From contig OZ022513.1 of the NCBI GenBank assembly GCA_963989385.1, forward strand, positions 16,909,928-16,973,927: a DNA stretch of 64,000 nt, read 5' to 3'. Within the stretch, counting starts at the first letter, position 1, and each line of letters starts with the position of its first letter. A program made the position numbers and the translations under genes. The notes under the pieces are model-generated. The model saw only the letters and a list, made by a program, of their open reading frames with translations. It had not been told where the DNA came from and made no database searches. This DNA is from Ctena decussata. Taxonomy: Eukaryota > Mollusca > Bivalvia > Lucinida > Lucinidae. Positions 33,599 to 46,267 of the stretch are shown here, piece by piece.

Positions 33599-34860
33599 GC
33601 GTATTTTTACGCAATTGCTGACAAAGACCTTTTGAACGTTCCTCACATCCTTACATTAAATGTTGATTTCTCTGTACATGCCAGAACCATGGCCATGCAT
33701 GCTCTTAGTATCAGTCCTAAACTACATACTGGGAGAAAACTACATGCTTTCAAATGCCGAAAAAACTAAACAAATCACTTCTGAAAATCGACTTCGACCT
33801 TGTTTATTTGTAAACGCCCTAGTTATCTTACCAAACAAGTATGGCCAAAACAAAATATGGGATAAATACACAATAAAAAGGAAAATAAGAAGAAAGAGAA
33901 AGAAAAAGACAAAAAGAGAAGATCTGTAGCAAAATCACGATTAAAAAAATAAAACATTTCATGCGCACACTCCTTGGTAGGTGACCTCTGATGTCATAAG
34001 CAAAATAAGTGTCATATATCATGTAGCTAATTATATCTCCTGTCGATTGTACTTTCGATTTTCCTCATTAAATAGACACGTCAAACTTTAAGTTCAACCG
34101 ACACCCTTTTCCAACGAGTGTCTTGAAACCTCCGGCCGTCGAAAGGATATGGTAGAGAAATGAAAAAAATGCTTCTGTGCCTTGATTTGCTCATATTTTG
34201 ACTGAAATTGATATAAAACGGTGATTTATGGCATTTAAGTTCCCATTTATATCATTTTTAGAGCGTTTAGCCGTAGCGTATTTTTTCACATAATTGCTGA
34301 CAATGACTTTTTGAACAGCCCTCAGAACCTCATATTTCTCTGTATATGTCAGTACCATGGCCTTGCATGCTTTAAGTATCAGTTCTAAAGTACACTGTAT
34401 GTACTGGGAGGGAGGACACTAGACGCTTTCAAACACCGAAAAAAGCTTGAAAAATTCACTTCTGAAAATTGTCTTTGACCTTGTTTTTTGTTAACGCCCG
34501 AGGAATATTACCAAACAAGCATGGTCAAAACGAAACCATGGGATAAATGCGCAATTAAAGGGAAAACAAGAAGGAAAAAAAAAAGAAAGAACAAAAAGAG
34601 AGAGATCTGTAGCAAAATCGAAAGAACAGAAAACGAAAGAAAGAAAAAAAAATATGCGTACACTTCTATGTAGGGTGATCCCTGCGCCGTGGCCTTTGAT
34701 GTCATGAGAAAAATATGTGTCATACATTATATCTCCTGTCGATTGTACCTTTTGAATGCACTTACCAAATAGACATGTCAAAACTTTAGGGTCGAATATC
34801 CAACGCCACCCCCTTTTCTTGCGATTTTTTGAAACCTCCAGCCGTCGGAAGGATATGGGC
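33599..34860 (+). repeat. Tandem duplication, ~670 bp offset
   Basis: 33599-34120 and 34268-34860 align in order: AATTGCTGACAA, ACCATGGCC, TACTGGGAG, ACCAAACAAG, GGGATAAAT, a purine-rich AAGAAAG tract, GATCTGTAGCAAAATC and TATCTCCTGTCGATTGTAC. Diverged and indel-rich; no conserved reading frame. Confidence 0.8.
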
Positions 34861-34967
34861 TCTGATTTTACTAGTTCCTGATGATTGCCATTCTCTTTAC
34901 TTTGTACTGCTATATTTCTCAAAATCTAACAAACGGTGTTAGAGCAAAGGTTTTTATCTTTTGATAT

Positions 34968-36373
34968 ATACAGGATGTTAAGAAAGTTCGTAGACATTAT
35001 TTAAATTTACACTGAAAGCTTTTAAAATAATGTTATGATTTTTGCTAAACTTTGTAATTGTGATATAGGAAGCACTTCCAAAGATATGCAACATATAAAT
35101 TCTTTACTGATTTCAAAATGAGAGAAACTCTAAATTGACATGTATACGCCCTCAACGAATTGACATGTATACGCCCTCTACAGGGCTGACAATGGTGAAT
35201 GCAAAATTTTGATTTGCATTTGAATTCGGCATCTTAAGAGCTTGGTTTTTCAAAACTAATGGAAGTATTTAAGATTTTAAAGTACGGGTTGGTATTGCAG
35301 CGAATATTTTCGTGATTGTTCATTTAGTTCCTATTATTTTTGAACTGTTTACTACGGAATTTCTTAGTAAATCGAAAGGGTACCCTGATTCTCAATTGAA
35401 ACTTTAAATTTTAGGGGGTGGGGGTAGAATCTCTATCAGTATTTTTAAACACAGAGGCATTTTGCAGATTTCTTTTAATCTCTTGGTATTAGATTCGTTA
35501 TCACATCGAGCATTAACATTTGATCTGATTTTTTTTCAAATTGTTTTGCAAAATCAGTCTTAACAAATTACTCTTTAGATGTAACTTAAATTCATTTTTT
35601 TCCTTGAATTTTGCACTAAACATTGTTGTTTTGAAACAAATTAGGTAAAAATATGAAATTGCTTAGGAAACACTTGAAATATTTTATACTTGGGCAAAAA
35701 TCCCTGAAATTAACAAATTTTCTTGTAATTTAGATGCAATAATGTCATAGAAATGCTATTTTTCCCACCATTAGCATAATTTGACTTTTGGGTGGTAAAA
35801 TTTCAAATATGTAATAATTTTCAGATACACCACAAATATTTCTGAATTTTGATCTTGTCTCTCATATCTCTACGACCCACTCCATGATTAAGCGATTTTA
35901 TGTCAACTTTTGATGTCAAGTTTCGTTTATGGCGTTAATTCATTACCCCCCATCCCCTTTTGCAAAATACCAGAGCCCCATCTGCGTTTTCATGTCAGTG
36001 AATCATCTGTCAAAATGTGCATGTTGTCTACGATTCCTTACAAACTGTAACAAATAAAATACGGCTTGGCCTAGTCTTTATCATTCTAGTTAGTTTTAAA
36101 ATGATGATTCACTGAGGAATAAGAATGAATAACAGTTTCATATGCCACATCTTTATGCGTAAAATCCATATTAAATAGCATGCCACTTTGACACCTTGGG
36201 TATGAACTGCTAATTTTATAACGGTAAAGTACGGTTGTAAAAGTTGTAACATCGTGCATCTTTTAATATTGAATAGTTCTTGAAATCTGTAAAGTTTTAA
36301 GATTTAATAAATGTAACTTCTGAAGTTATAAGCAATATTGTAATGTCTTCGAACTTTCTTAACACCCTGTATA
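34968..36373. mobile_element. 1.4-kb mariner-like TIR element, non-autonomous
   Basis: TACAGGATGTTAAGAAAGTT (34969) with GACATTA, inverted at the right as TAATGTCTTCGAACTTTC...ACACCCTGTA (to 36371), each next to TA as expected for a TA target duplication. The interior has no transposase frame or D,D34D motif. Confidence 0.7.
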
Positions 36374-36379
36374 CCAGTC

Positions 36380-37220
36380 TGACCGAAGTTTAAACTTCGG
36401 CAAACGTTTGCCTGAAAAGAGTTTGATTAGTAGAATATAGAGATATGAGACCATATGAGAAATATGAAAAACTTACAAAAAAGAAAGGTTTCAGCTGTAT
36501 ATCGGCACCTCAACAGTAGCTCTACTTCATGATTTTGCAGAGGGACTATAAAAGCTCCCACGAATATTGCAAAAGTGTAAAGAATACAAACATATTTTGA
36601 AAATATCAACGGTTTTTGAGAAAGAGCAAAACGTCCGTTTTCTTTCCGACCATCCCTCGTATATCTCCTGCACTCGAGTACATGTAATTAAATTAAAAAT
36701 TCTAAAATATTGGATCCTTTGGGAACAAGCAAGGACGATAGAGAAGCGATAATAGCAGACTCGGTTTGATTAGGCCTGTTCATATACAGAAATGAAAACA
36801 GCAAACATATAAATTAGTATTGTTCAGAATCAAGATTCCGGTTTCAACTGGTGGTTTTAATTTGCTCAAGGATTTGCACAAAATACGCAACAGTGCTAAT
36901 TATTTTTTCCTGGTGATTTTGTGTGTTTCAATGTGATGTTTCATTGATGAGTCAGAAGCCTCCTGCATAGTCCGAATGCCTATTTGTTCTACGGGCTGCC
37001 ATAAAAAGGGAGAGTGAGGCTGCACACATAAAACTAGTTTAAAGACAGAATCCTGTTATTTGTATTTTAACTTTTTCGCCACCTCTGATGTAGTCGCCCA
37101 CTTTGCTTTCTATTTTAACGTGACTTGCCTGTGGTAGTACTGTAGAATAGTGGAAACCTGACCCTTCACAGCTGCCTACTTTGCTTTTTGTGCTTGTCTT
37201 CGTTTAATATGCCGTCATTC
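36380..37220. other. Non-coding stretch
   Basis: No gene or recognised element. Confidence 0.4.
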
Positions 37221-37223
37221 GTC

Positions 37224-37331
37224 ATTTTCTTGTATTGTCTTGTAGACCTCTTCGGAAGATAACTGTGCGGTTGCGCACATGAATTCGCTTAAGCTAGGAT
37301 AAAGTCGGGTAAATTCGGACAGCGGACAAAC
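37224..37331. repeat. Inverted-copy repeat, partner of 32209-32321
   Basis: Its right end AAATTCGGACAGCGGACAAA also recurs inverted at 37447-37490 (TGTCCGAATTTACCCGACTT), so 37300-37490 may be a small TIR element. Confidence 0.65.
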
Positions 37332-38093
37332 TCGGACATACCATTGCAAACAGTGAAAATCCAGATGATTTTCACTCATCAGGATTTTTACTGTTTACCC
37401 AGTTAATTTTGTTTTAACAGCAACCAACTGACATATAAAGAAAACAATGTCACTGTCCGAATTTACCCGACTTTACTCTACTGTCCGTTACACGGCGGAA
37501 ATTTCTGCTGTGGATCGCGTTTGCTGAAATTGCATGATAGTGGTCAGCTGTGTAGCTAACCACTTAGGTATATATTTTGAATTTAAAATAGAAAATAGGT
37601 AAACTATTTATGTGTGATACCACTTTGTTGAACTGTTGTGTCTGTTATCGAAGATATGCTGTTCCGTGTTATTGTTTGTGTATCTCCCTTAATCTTTCAA
37701 GTCTTGGGTGAGGTGTGTTTTCTGATTGTGGCCCTTTCTGGGTAACATCATTTATTGTTTTTATTTAGTTGATCCGTTTAATATGTTTGTTATTATACTC
37801 GTATTTCACGAAGAAAGTGCGGTAGCATTGTTGTCGGCTAAGTTTAGCCTGTCTGGTAGTCATTCAATCAGTCCGTCCTCACATTCATCAGTCACAACTG
37901 CTAAACGTTAGTGATGGGATTACGCAATTTAATTGTGGTTAGAATGCTGTGTTACCATTACATAATGCACACAAGAATTCAGACTTGTACCCCAAATCCC
38001 AGAGGTCCCCTGGGTTCTAGAAGGGTTCTGAAAAGCGAAAAACAGAAACAAACTTTCTTTCGTACATATGACTCCTTTCAAGTGATACTTGCC

Positions 38094-38331
38094 GGGCCGC
38101 ATAGCGCAATCGGTAGGGCACCCTACTCATAAGTCAGAAGTCCTGGTTCGATACTCGGTCTGGCCACATACTTTCGTTTCTCCATCTGATGTTTCAGGAA
38201 GTGCACTTAGTACGGGTTAACTGCCTAGGAGGTCTAAGCCTGCCCAGGAATAGTGTGGTTAGGTTAACTGACAGTCCCGACATGACCGTAGCTGTTTACC
38301 GTGGACGTTAAGCAACAAATCAATCAATCAA
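38094..38331 (+). mobile_element. tRNA-derived SINE, near full length
   Basis: Head GGGCCGCATAGCGCAATCGG (box A) and TCCTGGTTCGATACTCGG (box B), then a body ending TGTTTACCGTGGACGTTAAG and CAATCAATCAA. Same 3' tail as the insertion at 4113-4177. Confidence 0.8.
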
Positions 38332-38339
38332 CTGATACT

Positions 38340-39400
38340 TTATGTGGCCTGTTACGGATAAGATATACCTCATACATAACACCGGGCAGGCATGGATTCT
38401 ATAGAGGCCTCTTGGCAGATATGAACCTTTACGGACGCAGTCATTTCCTTGAAAAGGTTGCATCGTATTGGCGCATACGCTAACCATCTAAATTCTAAAT
38501 TCTTAGACACTGACATTTTCCTGCGTGCTTAAGTGGCTACATTAAATGCACAAACATCTCTGTATCGGGTCCCACTCTCTTGGAAACCTGGGGTGAAGTG
38601 AATAGTGCACGAATAAGAATTAAAACTTCTATTTCCTGCTTACTATTCAGCGAAAGCGGATGAACCTTTATGTGGACATGTAAAGACGTAACCGTCATCA
38701 TACAATACACATGTTTATCATAATGTCTGGAGGAAAAAGATGGTACTTTGTATACTAATTCTTTTATTTATTCATTTTTTTCACAAATGTTGGATTGTGT
38801 GAATACAGATATTGCCACTTAAACTAAAGTAATACCTGTTTCAACGGTCAATGCTTTTGTGTGAATATAAATGTTAAGTTGTGGACTGACAGCACAGCCT
38901 GACCGCCGGATGGGCTGTCGGTTTGTCCAGAGCTGAGGAAGGGATGGGGTAGGTGCAGTATCTTTGAAAGATGTGGAATACGTCAATTCAAACTTAAGAG
39001 GAAATTATGTAAGGGAGCATTTTCAACCTGGCCAACGTACGTTACGCTCACATGAGTCTTAACTAAATGTTTTATGTTTGGAAAGAAATTACTTATCTCG
39101 AACCACAAAAGAAAGTCAGTTATATCTCGGGTTTTACGATACTGATATTCATGTCAAAAGGTGCAGTTACCCTTTCATTTGTCTCAACTAAATGCCATCA
39201 CAGATAGCTACCAATTCACTTTAAAAAGCGACATTTCGTTGGCTATGAGCTCACCTTTTCGAAATGTCCTCTTAAGAGGCTGTTGTTAGAGAGTAGCTAC
39301 CCCACCCCGTCTTCCGCCATCCACCACAAAAAAGTCTTCCATGGCTATGAGTTTTTCATAGCGAAATTTCCCACGGGAAAATGGCTATATAGTAGGATTC
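38340..39400. other. Non-coding stretch
   Basis: No supported gene. Ends in a 24-base poly-C tract (39409-39432) with a short CA run. Confidence 0.4.
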
Positions 39401-39439
39401 TCTATCTACCCCCCCCCCCCCCCCCCCCCCCCACACACA

Positions 39440-39770
39440 CACCCTTTGATTCAAGAAAATATAAGTAATTGAATTTAAAATTTAAGGTCGAAATTCAACA
39501 CTAGAAGGTATATTTTTGATAACTCTTTTGCTCATGTTTCTAATATTAAACTGATTGTTGAGCTCTCAATTCCATTTAGTGCCCGAAATATTATACAAGA
39601 ACTGTAACTGAACAGCATAGCTCATCATGTTACATGCCACTAAATTACTTAACATTGAGATATCATTATCCCACCCAAAGTTTGATTTATAGATTTTCGT
39701 TACTGATACATGTATATCAACTGTTATTGAATACCTTAGTTTGGAATTTAAAAGTCTTATTGAAAACTAA
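39440..39770 (+). mobile_element. Repeat shared (inverted) with 60000-60340
   Basis: TTCAACACTAGAAGGTATAT, TCTTTTGCTCATGTTTCT, CCCAAAGTTTG and CTTAGTTTGGAATTTAAAAG occur in the same order on the minus strand of 60340-60000. Both break off right after AAATGAC/TAATGAC. Confidence 0.8.
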
Positions 39771-41906
39771 TGACAGAGACAGTGTACTAGACCCTCCTGC
39801 CCAACTTCCCCTTTGATTCGCCCTTGAAATCTGCGTATTTTTGCCATGTCACCAGAACAAAGCACAGATGAGAGACATTCACAGACGCTGTCTGAGTAAC
39901 ATATTCTGAAGAGAACTTAAGTGTGAAAATGTTCATAAGGTTGCCAGAAGAAACTAGAAATGTTATTCAGAGAAAAAACTGATGTCTCCCCACAAGCCCA
40001 TTTCCCACCTCCTATAATGAATAAAAAGCCTGTACAATTAAAATATCAAGTCAAGTTTGGAGAAAATCCATCCACTGAGAGATATCCTACAAAGATATAT
40101 ATGCCTTTGAAATATGAGTCATGGTCACCAAAAAGTAAACATGTCATAAAACTGTCACAACGATACATCCATGCAAGTCTGATGAATATCTGTCAATTGG
40201 ATCAAGATATAACTAATTTTTGAAAGAAAAAAATAAGCATTTTTAAGTTAGCTTTTGACCTTGAAAATGGGGTCAAGGTAATCAAAATACAGTAAACTCT
40301 TGAGACTTTCCCAAAGGTATATCTATGAAAGTAAAGTGGAAATCAACCCAAAGGCTAATGAGATATATCAACTTCAGTGAAATTTTAGCATATCTATGTC
40401 CTCCTGAACATTGAAAATGAGGTCAGCGTCACCCAAATACGATCAACTCTTAAGCTAGTACCAGTCATGTATCCATGCAAGTTTAGTGAAAACCCATCTT
40501 TTGGTTCAGGAGATATTATGAGTACAAGAAATTAAAATGTCATCCTATTCCTCCAGTGACCTTGAAAATGAGGCTCCTAAGCTAGTCCGAGTTATGTATC
40601 CATGCATGTTTGGTGAAATTCCATCCATTGGTTCATGAGGTACTGTTTATAGGAAATTGTCATCTCAGTCCTCCAGTGACCTTAAAAATGAGATAAAGGA
40701 CATCAAAAGCTAATCAGCTTTTAAACTTGTCCGAGTGATGTATCCATGGAAGTTAAGTAAAATTCCATCCATTGGTACTGGAGATATAGTGAGTACAAGA
40801 AATTGTCAACTAAGTCCTCCAGTGACCTTTAAATAAAGTCAAGGTCACAAAATCGAATCAGCTATTAAACTTGTCCCAATGATGTATCCATGCAAGCTTG
40901 GTGAAATTTCATCCATTGGTTCAGGAGATATAGTGGGTATAAGAAATTGCAATCTAAGTCCTCCAGTGACCTTGAAGATAAGGTCAAGGTCATCAAAATC
41001 TAATCAGCTCTTTATCTTGTTTCAATGATGTATCCATGCAAGTTTAGTGAAAGTCCATCTATAGGGTCAAGAGATATCGTGGGTACAAGAAATTGTCATC
41101 TTAGTCCTATAGTGACCTGTAAAAGAGGTCAAGGTCACCAAAATCTAGTCAGCTCTTAAACTTGGTTCAATGAAGTATCCATACAAGTTTGGTAATATTC
41201 CGTTAGTTCAGGAGATATAGTGGGTACAAGAAATTGCCACCTAAGTCCTTCAGTGACCTTGAAGCTCAGGTCAAGGTCACCAAAATCTAATCACCTCTGA
41301 AACTTGTCCGAATGATGTATTCATGCATTTTTGGTGAAATTCCATCCATTGGTTCAGGAGATATAGTGAGTACAAGAAATTGTTATCTAAGTCCTCCAGT
41401 TACACTGGAAATTATATCAAGGTCTCCAAAATCGAATCAGCTCTTAATCGTGTCCCAATAATGTAGCCATGCAATGTTCGTGAAATTCCATCCATTGGTT
41501 CAACAGATATCGCACACGCAAGAAACTGTCACTCCGACGCTGAAGCCGACGCCCGGGATCCGCACTGAAAACAATATGTCCCCCCTTACCTTTGGTGGGG
41601 GGACATAATTACACAAGAACACCTTTAAAGAAGAGAATTTGTGAAGCTAAGCAATAGCATAAAAAGAGCTAACACAGAGATCAGGCATCACCCAGTAGTA
41701 CTTCCGTCCCCGGATTTACCTCGCTCTATTTGTGACATTAATGAAGAGCACACTTTTGGCTAATCAGCCACCAAAGACCACACTGAACGCACTAGCACTG
41801 CAAACAAGTGAGATTAGGGTGATCACTGTCAGATTTTTGGAGAAAAAAAATATTGTATGTGTGTTGGGCAGGCGAGTCTAGTACACTGTCTCTGTCATTT
41901 GTTTTC
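39762..41906. mobile_element. ~44-bp TIRs bounding the 145-bp tandem array
   Basis: TGACAGAGACAGTGTACTAG then CCTCCTGCCCAAC at 39771-39804 is inverted at 41862-41900 with few mismatches. The interval contains the whole 39950-41610 array, suggesting one array-bearing element. Confidence 0.6.
39950..41607 (+). repeat. Tandem array, ~145-bp unit, about 11 copies
   Basis: Each unit carries TCCAGTGACCTTGAAAATGA, AAGGTCACCAAAATCTAATC, GATGTATCCATGCAAGTTTG and GGAGATATAGTGGGTACAAG. Anchor spacing by eye is 127-162 bp, mostly 141-150. It ends in a hairpin ATGTCCCCCC / GGGGGGACAT (41576-41606). Confidence 0.9.
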
Positions 41907-41942
41907 AGATAATTCAGAAAAATGCCATTCTTGCTGTTGATG

Positions 41943-42425
41943 CGAGGGGCGTTCAAAAAGTTTTGCAAATGACACAATTTCTTGGTAATTACCATAAAGA
42001 TAGAACTATTGATAGCAAAAACACATAGAGCTATGTTATGCCTACAGATGTTTTCAAACGCGGTATATTTTTCTTGAAAAGACGCGTTTTTAATTTCTTT
42101 GAAAGAGGTATACTCTAAAGGCACTGCAGAATTTTACTTAAGTGGGCCGTAATTCATATATGAGCAGTCTTAGGTTCTTTTAAATCTTTGCTGCTTAAAG
42201 ACAATGCCCAGACATATTGTCCTGTAAATATCGCGGAAATCATAATTATTTAATCTAGGTTCCATACTGTCCCGTAAAGATGTATTTTCCGTATTTCATG
42301 TAATAGAAAATTCTCCGTTTCTACTAAAGTTATAATGACTTTGTATTAGAGTTCTTTCGGATAAGACGTAGCTGTTAAGTAGCTGTATCGTGTCGCATCG
42401 GGACGCATCGGAGAGGGAGAAATCA
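41943..42425 (+). mobile_element. Element with ends matching 58865-59295 (inverted)
   Basis: Left end GCGAGGGGCGTTCAAAAAGT (mariner-type TIR style) and right end TTAGAGTTCTTTCGGATAAG both recur inverted at 59295 and 58955, but the interiors differ. Non-coding. Confidence 0.5.
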
Positions 42426-42782
42426 TTATTGCCATTTTGAAACACATCTATATAACACCGTCAAATGTTAGTTTGCAGAAGATAGATGCATTTTTTTACA
42501 TACGAGTATGGCTTTTAGTTTTTGTTTAAGAGTTCTGGTGTATGTCTGCCCAGTACTTCATTGTCCTCAGCCGCATAATAATTAGGTGATTTTGGAAATA
42601 GTGCTATCCGTCCGTTTTTCCGTTCGAATGTCACACTTTTGTTCCCATACTCTTTGATTGTAATAAGCCCAAATTTGGCGAACAATGATATCCTCCCTTG
42701 TCAACAATAATATCCTCCCTTGTTCTCAGTTATATTGAAAAGCTTCAGCAGGCAATGTCCCAATGTTTTGTTTAGTATTTCG

Positions 42783-42975
42783 TCGGCTGGTTGGTTGCTT
42801 TAGGGTGTAAAAGGCCTTTGAGGTAGTATTTCAGTCTATAACGAGTTGCCTGCTAGACGTAGGGGACAGGACAGACGGGAGAAGAAAAAAACAGCCAAAC
42901 AGTCCTCACCCGCACCTACTGCAAGCACGGTAGACCATGTCCTGCTTTAAGCCAGTTTACCAATGATTTCTTTTT
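42783..42975 (-). mobile_element. ~245-bp SINE-like family, copy 3
   Basis: GGCTGGTTGGTTGCTTTAGG, GTATTTCAGTCTATAAC and CACCTACTGCAAGCACGGTA. Confidence 0.65.
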
Positions 42976-42979
42976 TACC

Positions 42980-43520
42980 GTTTGGAGTTTTGTTAAATGG
43001 ACAGAGGAATGGGTTGCAAGTAATAATTGTCTCTGTGAGCTCAGTTCCGGCCTAACTTCTTTAGATCTCCATAGTCCTATCAGTGGTAAATATATCTAAA
43101 CATAAATCCTTGTGATAATATACATATATTGAGTTATATAACTGGCTGAAAGCAGGGTTAACATGTGTTTGGAACAATGACAAACAGCTTCCTGGTTGCC
43201 CGTTGAGATTTTCAAAATAAACGAAAGCGGAACAATGAAAGGGAACCCAAATTTGTACATTGTATTTTGCCATTTTCTTTAAAACTTATGACGGCGAAAG
43301 TATAAACAACTAAACTCAAATCCTTATGCAAAGCGGCTTACCTTCACGTTTGCCGGTAAAACTTTGGTTCATGTGTATATGTGTATCATTTGAGTCAAAC
43401 AATTTGCAAACACAGGGAGAACATGGTTTGGAAAAATGAAAAATTCCTCCACAAAAAACAGTTTTCAATATCCGGACCCCGTCCAGCAATGTAGTATAAA
43501 CAACTAGAACTGTCGGAGAA
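42980..43520. other. Non-coding stretch
   Basis: No gene or element recognised. Confidence 0.4.
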
Positions 43521-43528
43521 TCCGACTA

Positions 43529-46186
43529 TACCCCCGCTCAACAGCTTCAGTAAAATGGTGTTACTTTCATTACCTGGAGCATAGAGAGAAACAACTCATT
43601 GCTAATATGTATATCCCATATCAAATATTCTATTTTTGGAATAAGAAATTTCACATGGACAGAATAAACAAGTCATTGTCAACTCATATACCAAATATGA
43701 AGATTCTACCTTGAGCAGTTGCTAAGAAATTTTTGCGTAAAACTACAGTACTGAATCCATGGAAAGAATATATGGAGAGAAAGAAAAGTGAAAAAATACA
43801 GGAAAGAACAAACCGGAGACTTGTCATTGGCAATCTGTACACCAAATATGAACTTTCTGTCATTGTCATCAACCTGTATACCAAAAATGACCACTTTTAT
43901 TTTGCATGGTTGTGAAGAAATGTTTGATGAAAAATTTTATTATTCAAAGTATGGAAAGAAAGAAAATTGGACAAATAAAGGGAAGAACAAGAGGAGAAGG
44001 CTGGTTTGCAATCCCACGATACAACACATCATCATCAACCTGTATACCAAATCTGACCACTTTATCTTGCATGGTTGTGGAGAAATCTTTGACGAAAATG
44101 TTCATCATTCAAAGTATGGAAAGAAAGAAAATCGGACAAATAAAGAGAAGAATAAGCAATAGAAGGCTGGATTGTAATCCCACGATACAAAACGTCATCA
44201 CCAGCCTGTATACCAAATCTGAACACTTCATCTTGCATGGTTGTGGAGAAATCTTTGACGAAAAATTTCATCATTTAAAGTATGGAAAGAAAGAAAATCG
44301 GACAAATAAAGGGAAGAATAAGGAGGAGAAGGCTGGTTTGCAATCCCACGATACAACACATCATCACCAACATGTAAACCAAATATGACTATTCTGTCTT
44401 GCATGGTTGTGGAGAAATCTTTGACCAAAAAATTCATTATTAAAAGTATGGAAAGAAAGAAAAAGAAAGAAAATCAGACATATAAAGAGGAGAATAAGAG
44501 GAAAAGGTTGGTTTGCAATCCCACGATACAACACATCATCATCAACCTGTATACCAAATCTGACCACTTTATCTTGCATGGTTGTGGAGAAATCTTTGAC
44601 GAAAAATTCCATTATTTAAAGTATGGAAAGAAAGAAAATCGGACAAATAAAGGGAAGACCAAGCAATACAAGGCTGGTTTGCAATCCCAAAATACAACAC
44701 ATCATCACCAACATGTATACCAAATATGACCATTCTGTCTTACATGGTTGTGGAGAAATCTTTGACGAAAAATTTCATTATTCAAAGTATGGAAAGAAAG
44801 AAGATCGGAAAAATAAAGGGAAGAATAAGCAGGAGAAGGCTGGTTTGCAATCCCACGATACAACACATCATCACCAACATGTATACCAAATATGACGATT
44901 CTAGCTTGCATGGTTGTGGAGAAATCTTCGACGAAAAATTTCATTAAAAGGGGACGGACGGAGGGACGTAAGGACGGACGGATGGACAGATGTAAACCAG
45001 TATACCCCCCACTTTTTCAAAGCGGGGGTAGTATCGGACAAATAAAGAGAAGAATAAGCAGGTGAAGGCTGGTTTGCAATCCCGCGATACAACACATCAT
45101 CATCAACCTGTATACTAAAAATGACCACTTTTTCTTGCATGGTTGTGGAGAAATCTTTGACGAAAAATTCCATCATTTAAAGTATGGAAAGAAAGAAAAA
45201 TCGGACAAATAAAGGGAAGAACAAGCAATACAAGGCTGGTTTGCAATCCCACGATACAACACATCATCACCAACATGTATACCAAATATGACCATTCTAT
45301 CTTACATGGTTGTGGAGAAATCTCTGACGAAAAATTTCATTATTCAAAGTATGGAAAGAAAGAAAATATGACAAATAAAGAGAAGAATAAGCAGGAGAAG
45401 GCTGGTTTGCAATCCCACGATACAACTCATCATCACCAACATGTATACCAAATATGACTATTCTAGCTTGCATGGTTGTGGAGAAATCTTCGAAGAAACA
45501 TTTCATTAAAAGGGGACGGACGGAAGGACGGACGGAGGGACGGACGGAGGGACGGACGGACGGACAGATGTAAACCAGTATACCCCCCACTTTTTCAAAG
45601 CGGGGGTAGTATCGGACAAATAAAGAGAAGAATAAGCAGGTGAAGGCTGGTTTGCAATCCCGCGATACAACACATCATCATCAACCTGTTTACTTAAAAT
45701 GACCACTTTTTCTTGCATGGTTGTGGAGAAATCTTTGACGAAAAATTCCATCATTTAAAGTATGGAAAGAAAGAAAAATCGGACAAATAAAGGGAGGAAC
45801 AAGCAATACAAGGCTGGTTTGCAATCCCACGATACAACACATCATCACCAACATGTATACCAAATATGACCATTCTATCTTACATGGTTGTGGAGAAATC
45901 TCTGACGAAAAATTTCATTATTCAAAGTATGGAAAGAAAGAAAATATGACAAATAAAGAGAAGAATAAGCAGGAGAAGGCTGGTTTGCAATCCCACGATA
46001 CAACTCATCATCACCAACATGTATACCAAATATGACTATTCTAGCTTGCATGGTTGTGGAGAAATCTTCGAAGAAAAATTTCATTAAAAGGGGACGGACG
46101 GAAGGACGGACGGAGGGACGGACGGAGGGACGGACGGACGGACAGATGTAAACCAGTATACCCCCCACTTTTTCAAAGCGGCGGTA
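43529..46186 (+). repeat. Tandem array, ~166-bp unit, 13 or more copies, with higher-order duplication
   Basis: Unit markers GCATGGTTGTGGAGAAATCT, TATGGAAAGAAAGAAAATCG and CAATCCCACGATACAACACA recur every ~163-176 bp. Start TACCCCCGCT (43529) is inverted as AGCGGGGGTA at 45021, 45599 and (one change) 46177. 45031-45608 and 45609-46186 are a near-identical 578-bp tandem duplication, each ending in a (GGAC)n tract. Open frames here follow the unit and are not conserved proteins. Confidence 0.93.
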
Positions 46187-46189
46187 TAA

Positions 46190-46236
46190 AAACGGGACAA
46201 CGAATGGAGTCTCATGCCTATACATTGTATTTTCAT

Positions 46237-46267
<31 letters not shown>

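Noticed and set aside
34491..34922. 143-codon minus-strand frame rich in Phe/Ser/Leu
   Set aside because: Produced by a purine-rich AAAGAAAG tract; frame not conserved in the duplicate at 33.6-34.1 kb.
43788..44947. Plus-strand frames of 90-160 codons with repeated HGCGEIFDEKFH words
   Set aside because: They follow the 166-bp DNA repeat; frames break between units, and no start, splice or family signal is present.
39950..46186. Possible CRISPR-like arrays
   Set aside because: Units are long (145-166 bp), contiguous and without unique spacers, in a eukaryotic genome.
45297..46225. Minus-strand frames rich in Ser-Val-Arg-Pro
   Set aside because: Translation of the (GGAC)n tract at array block ends.
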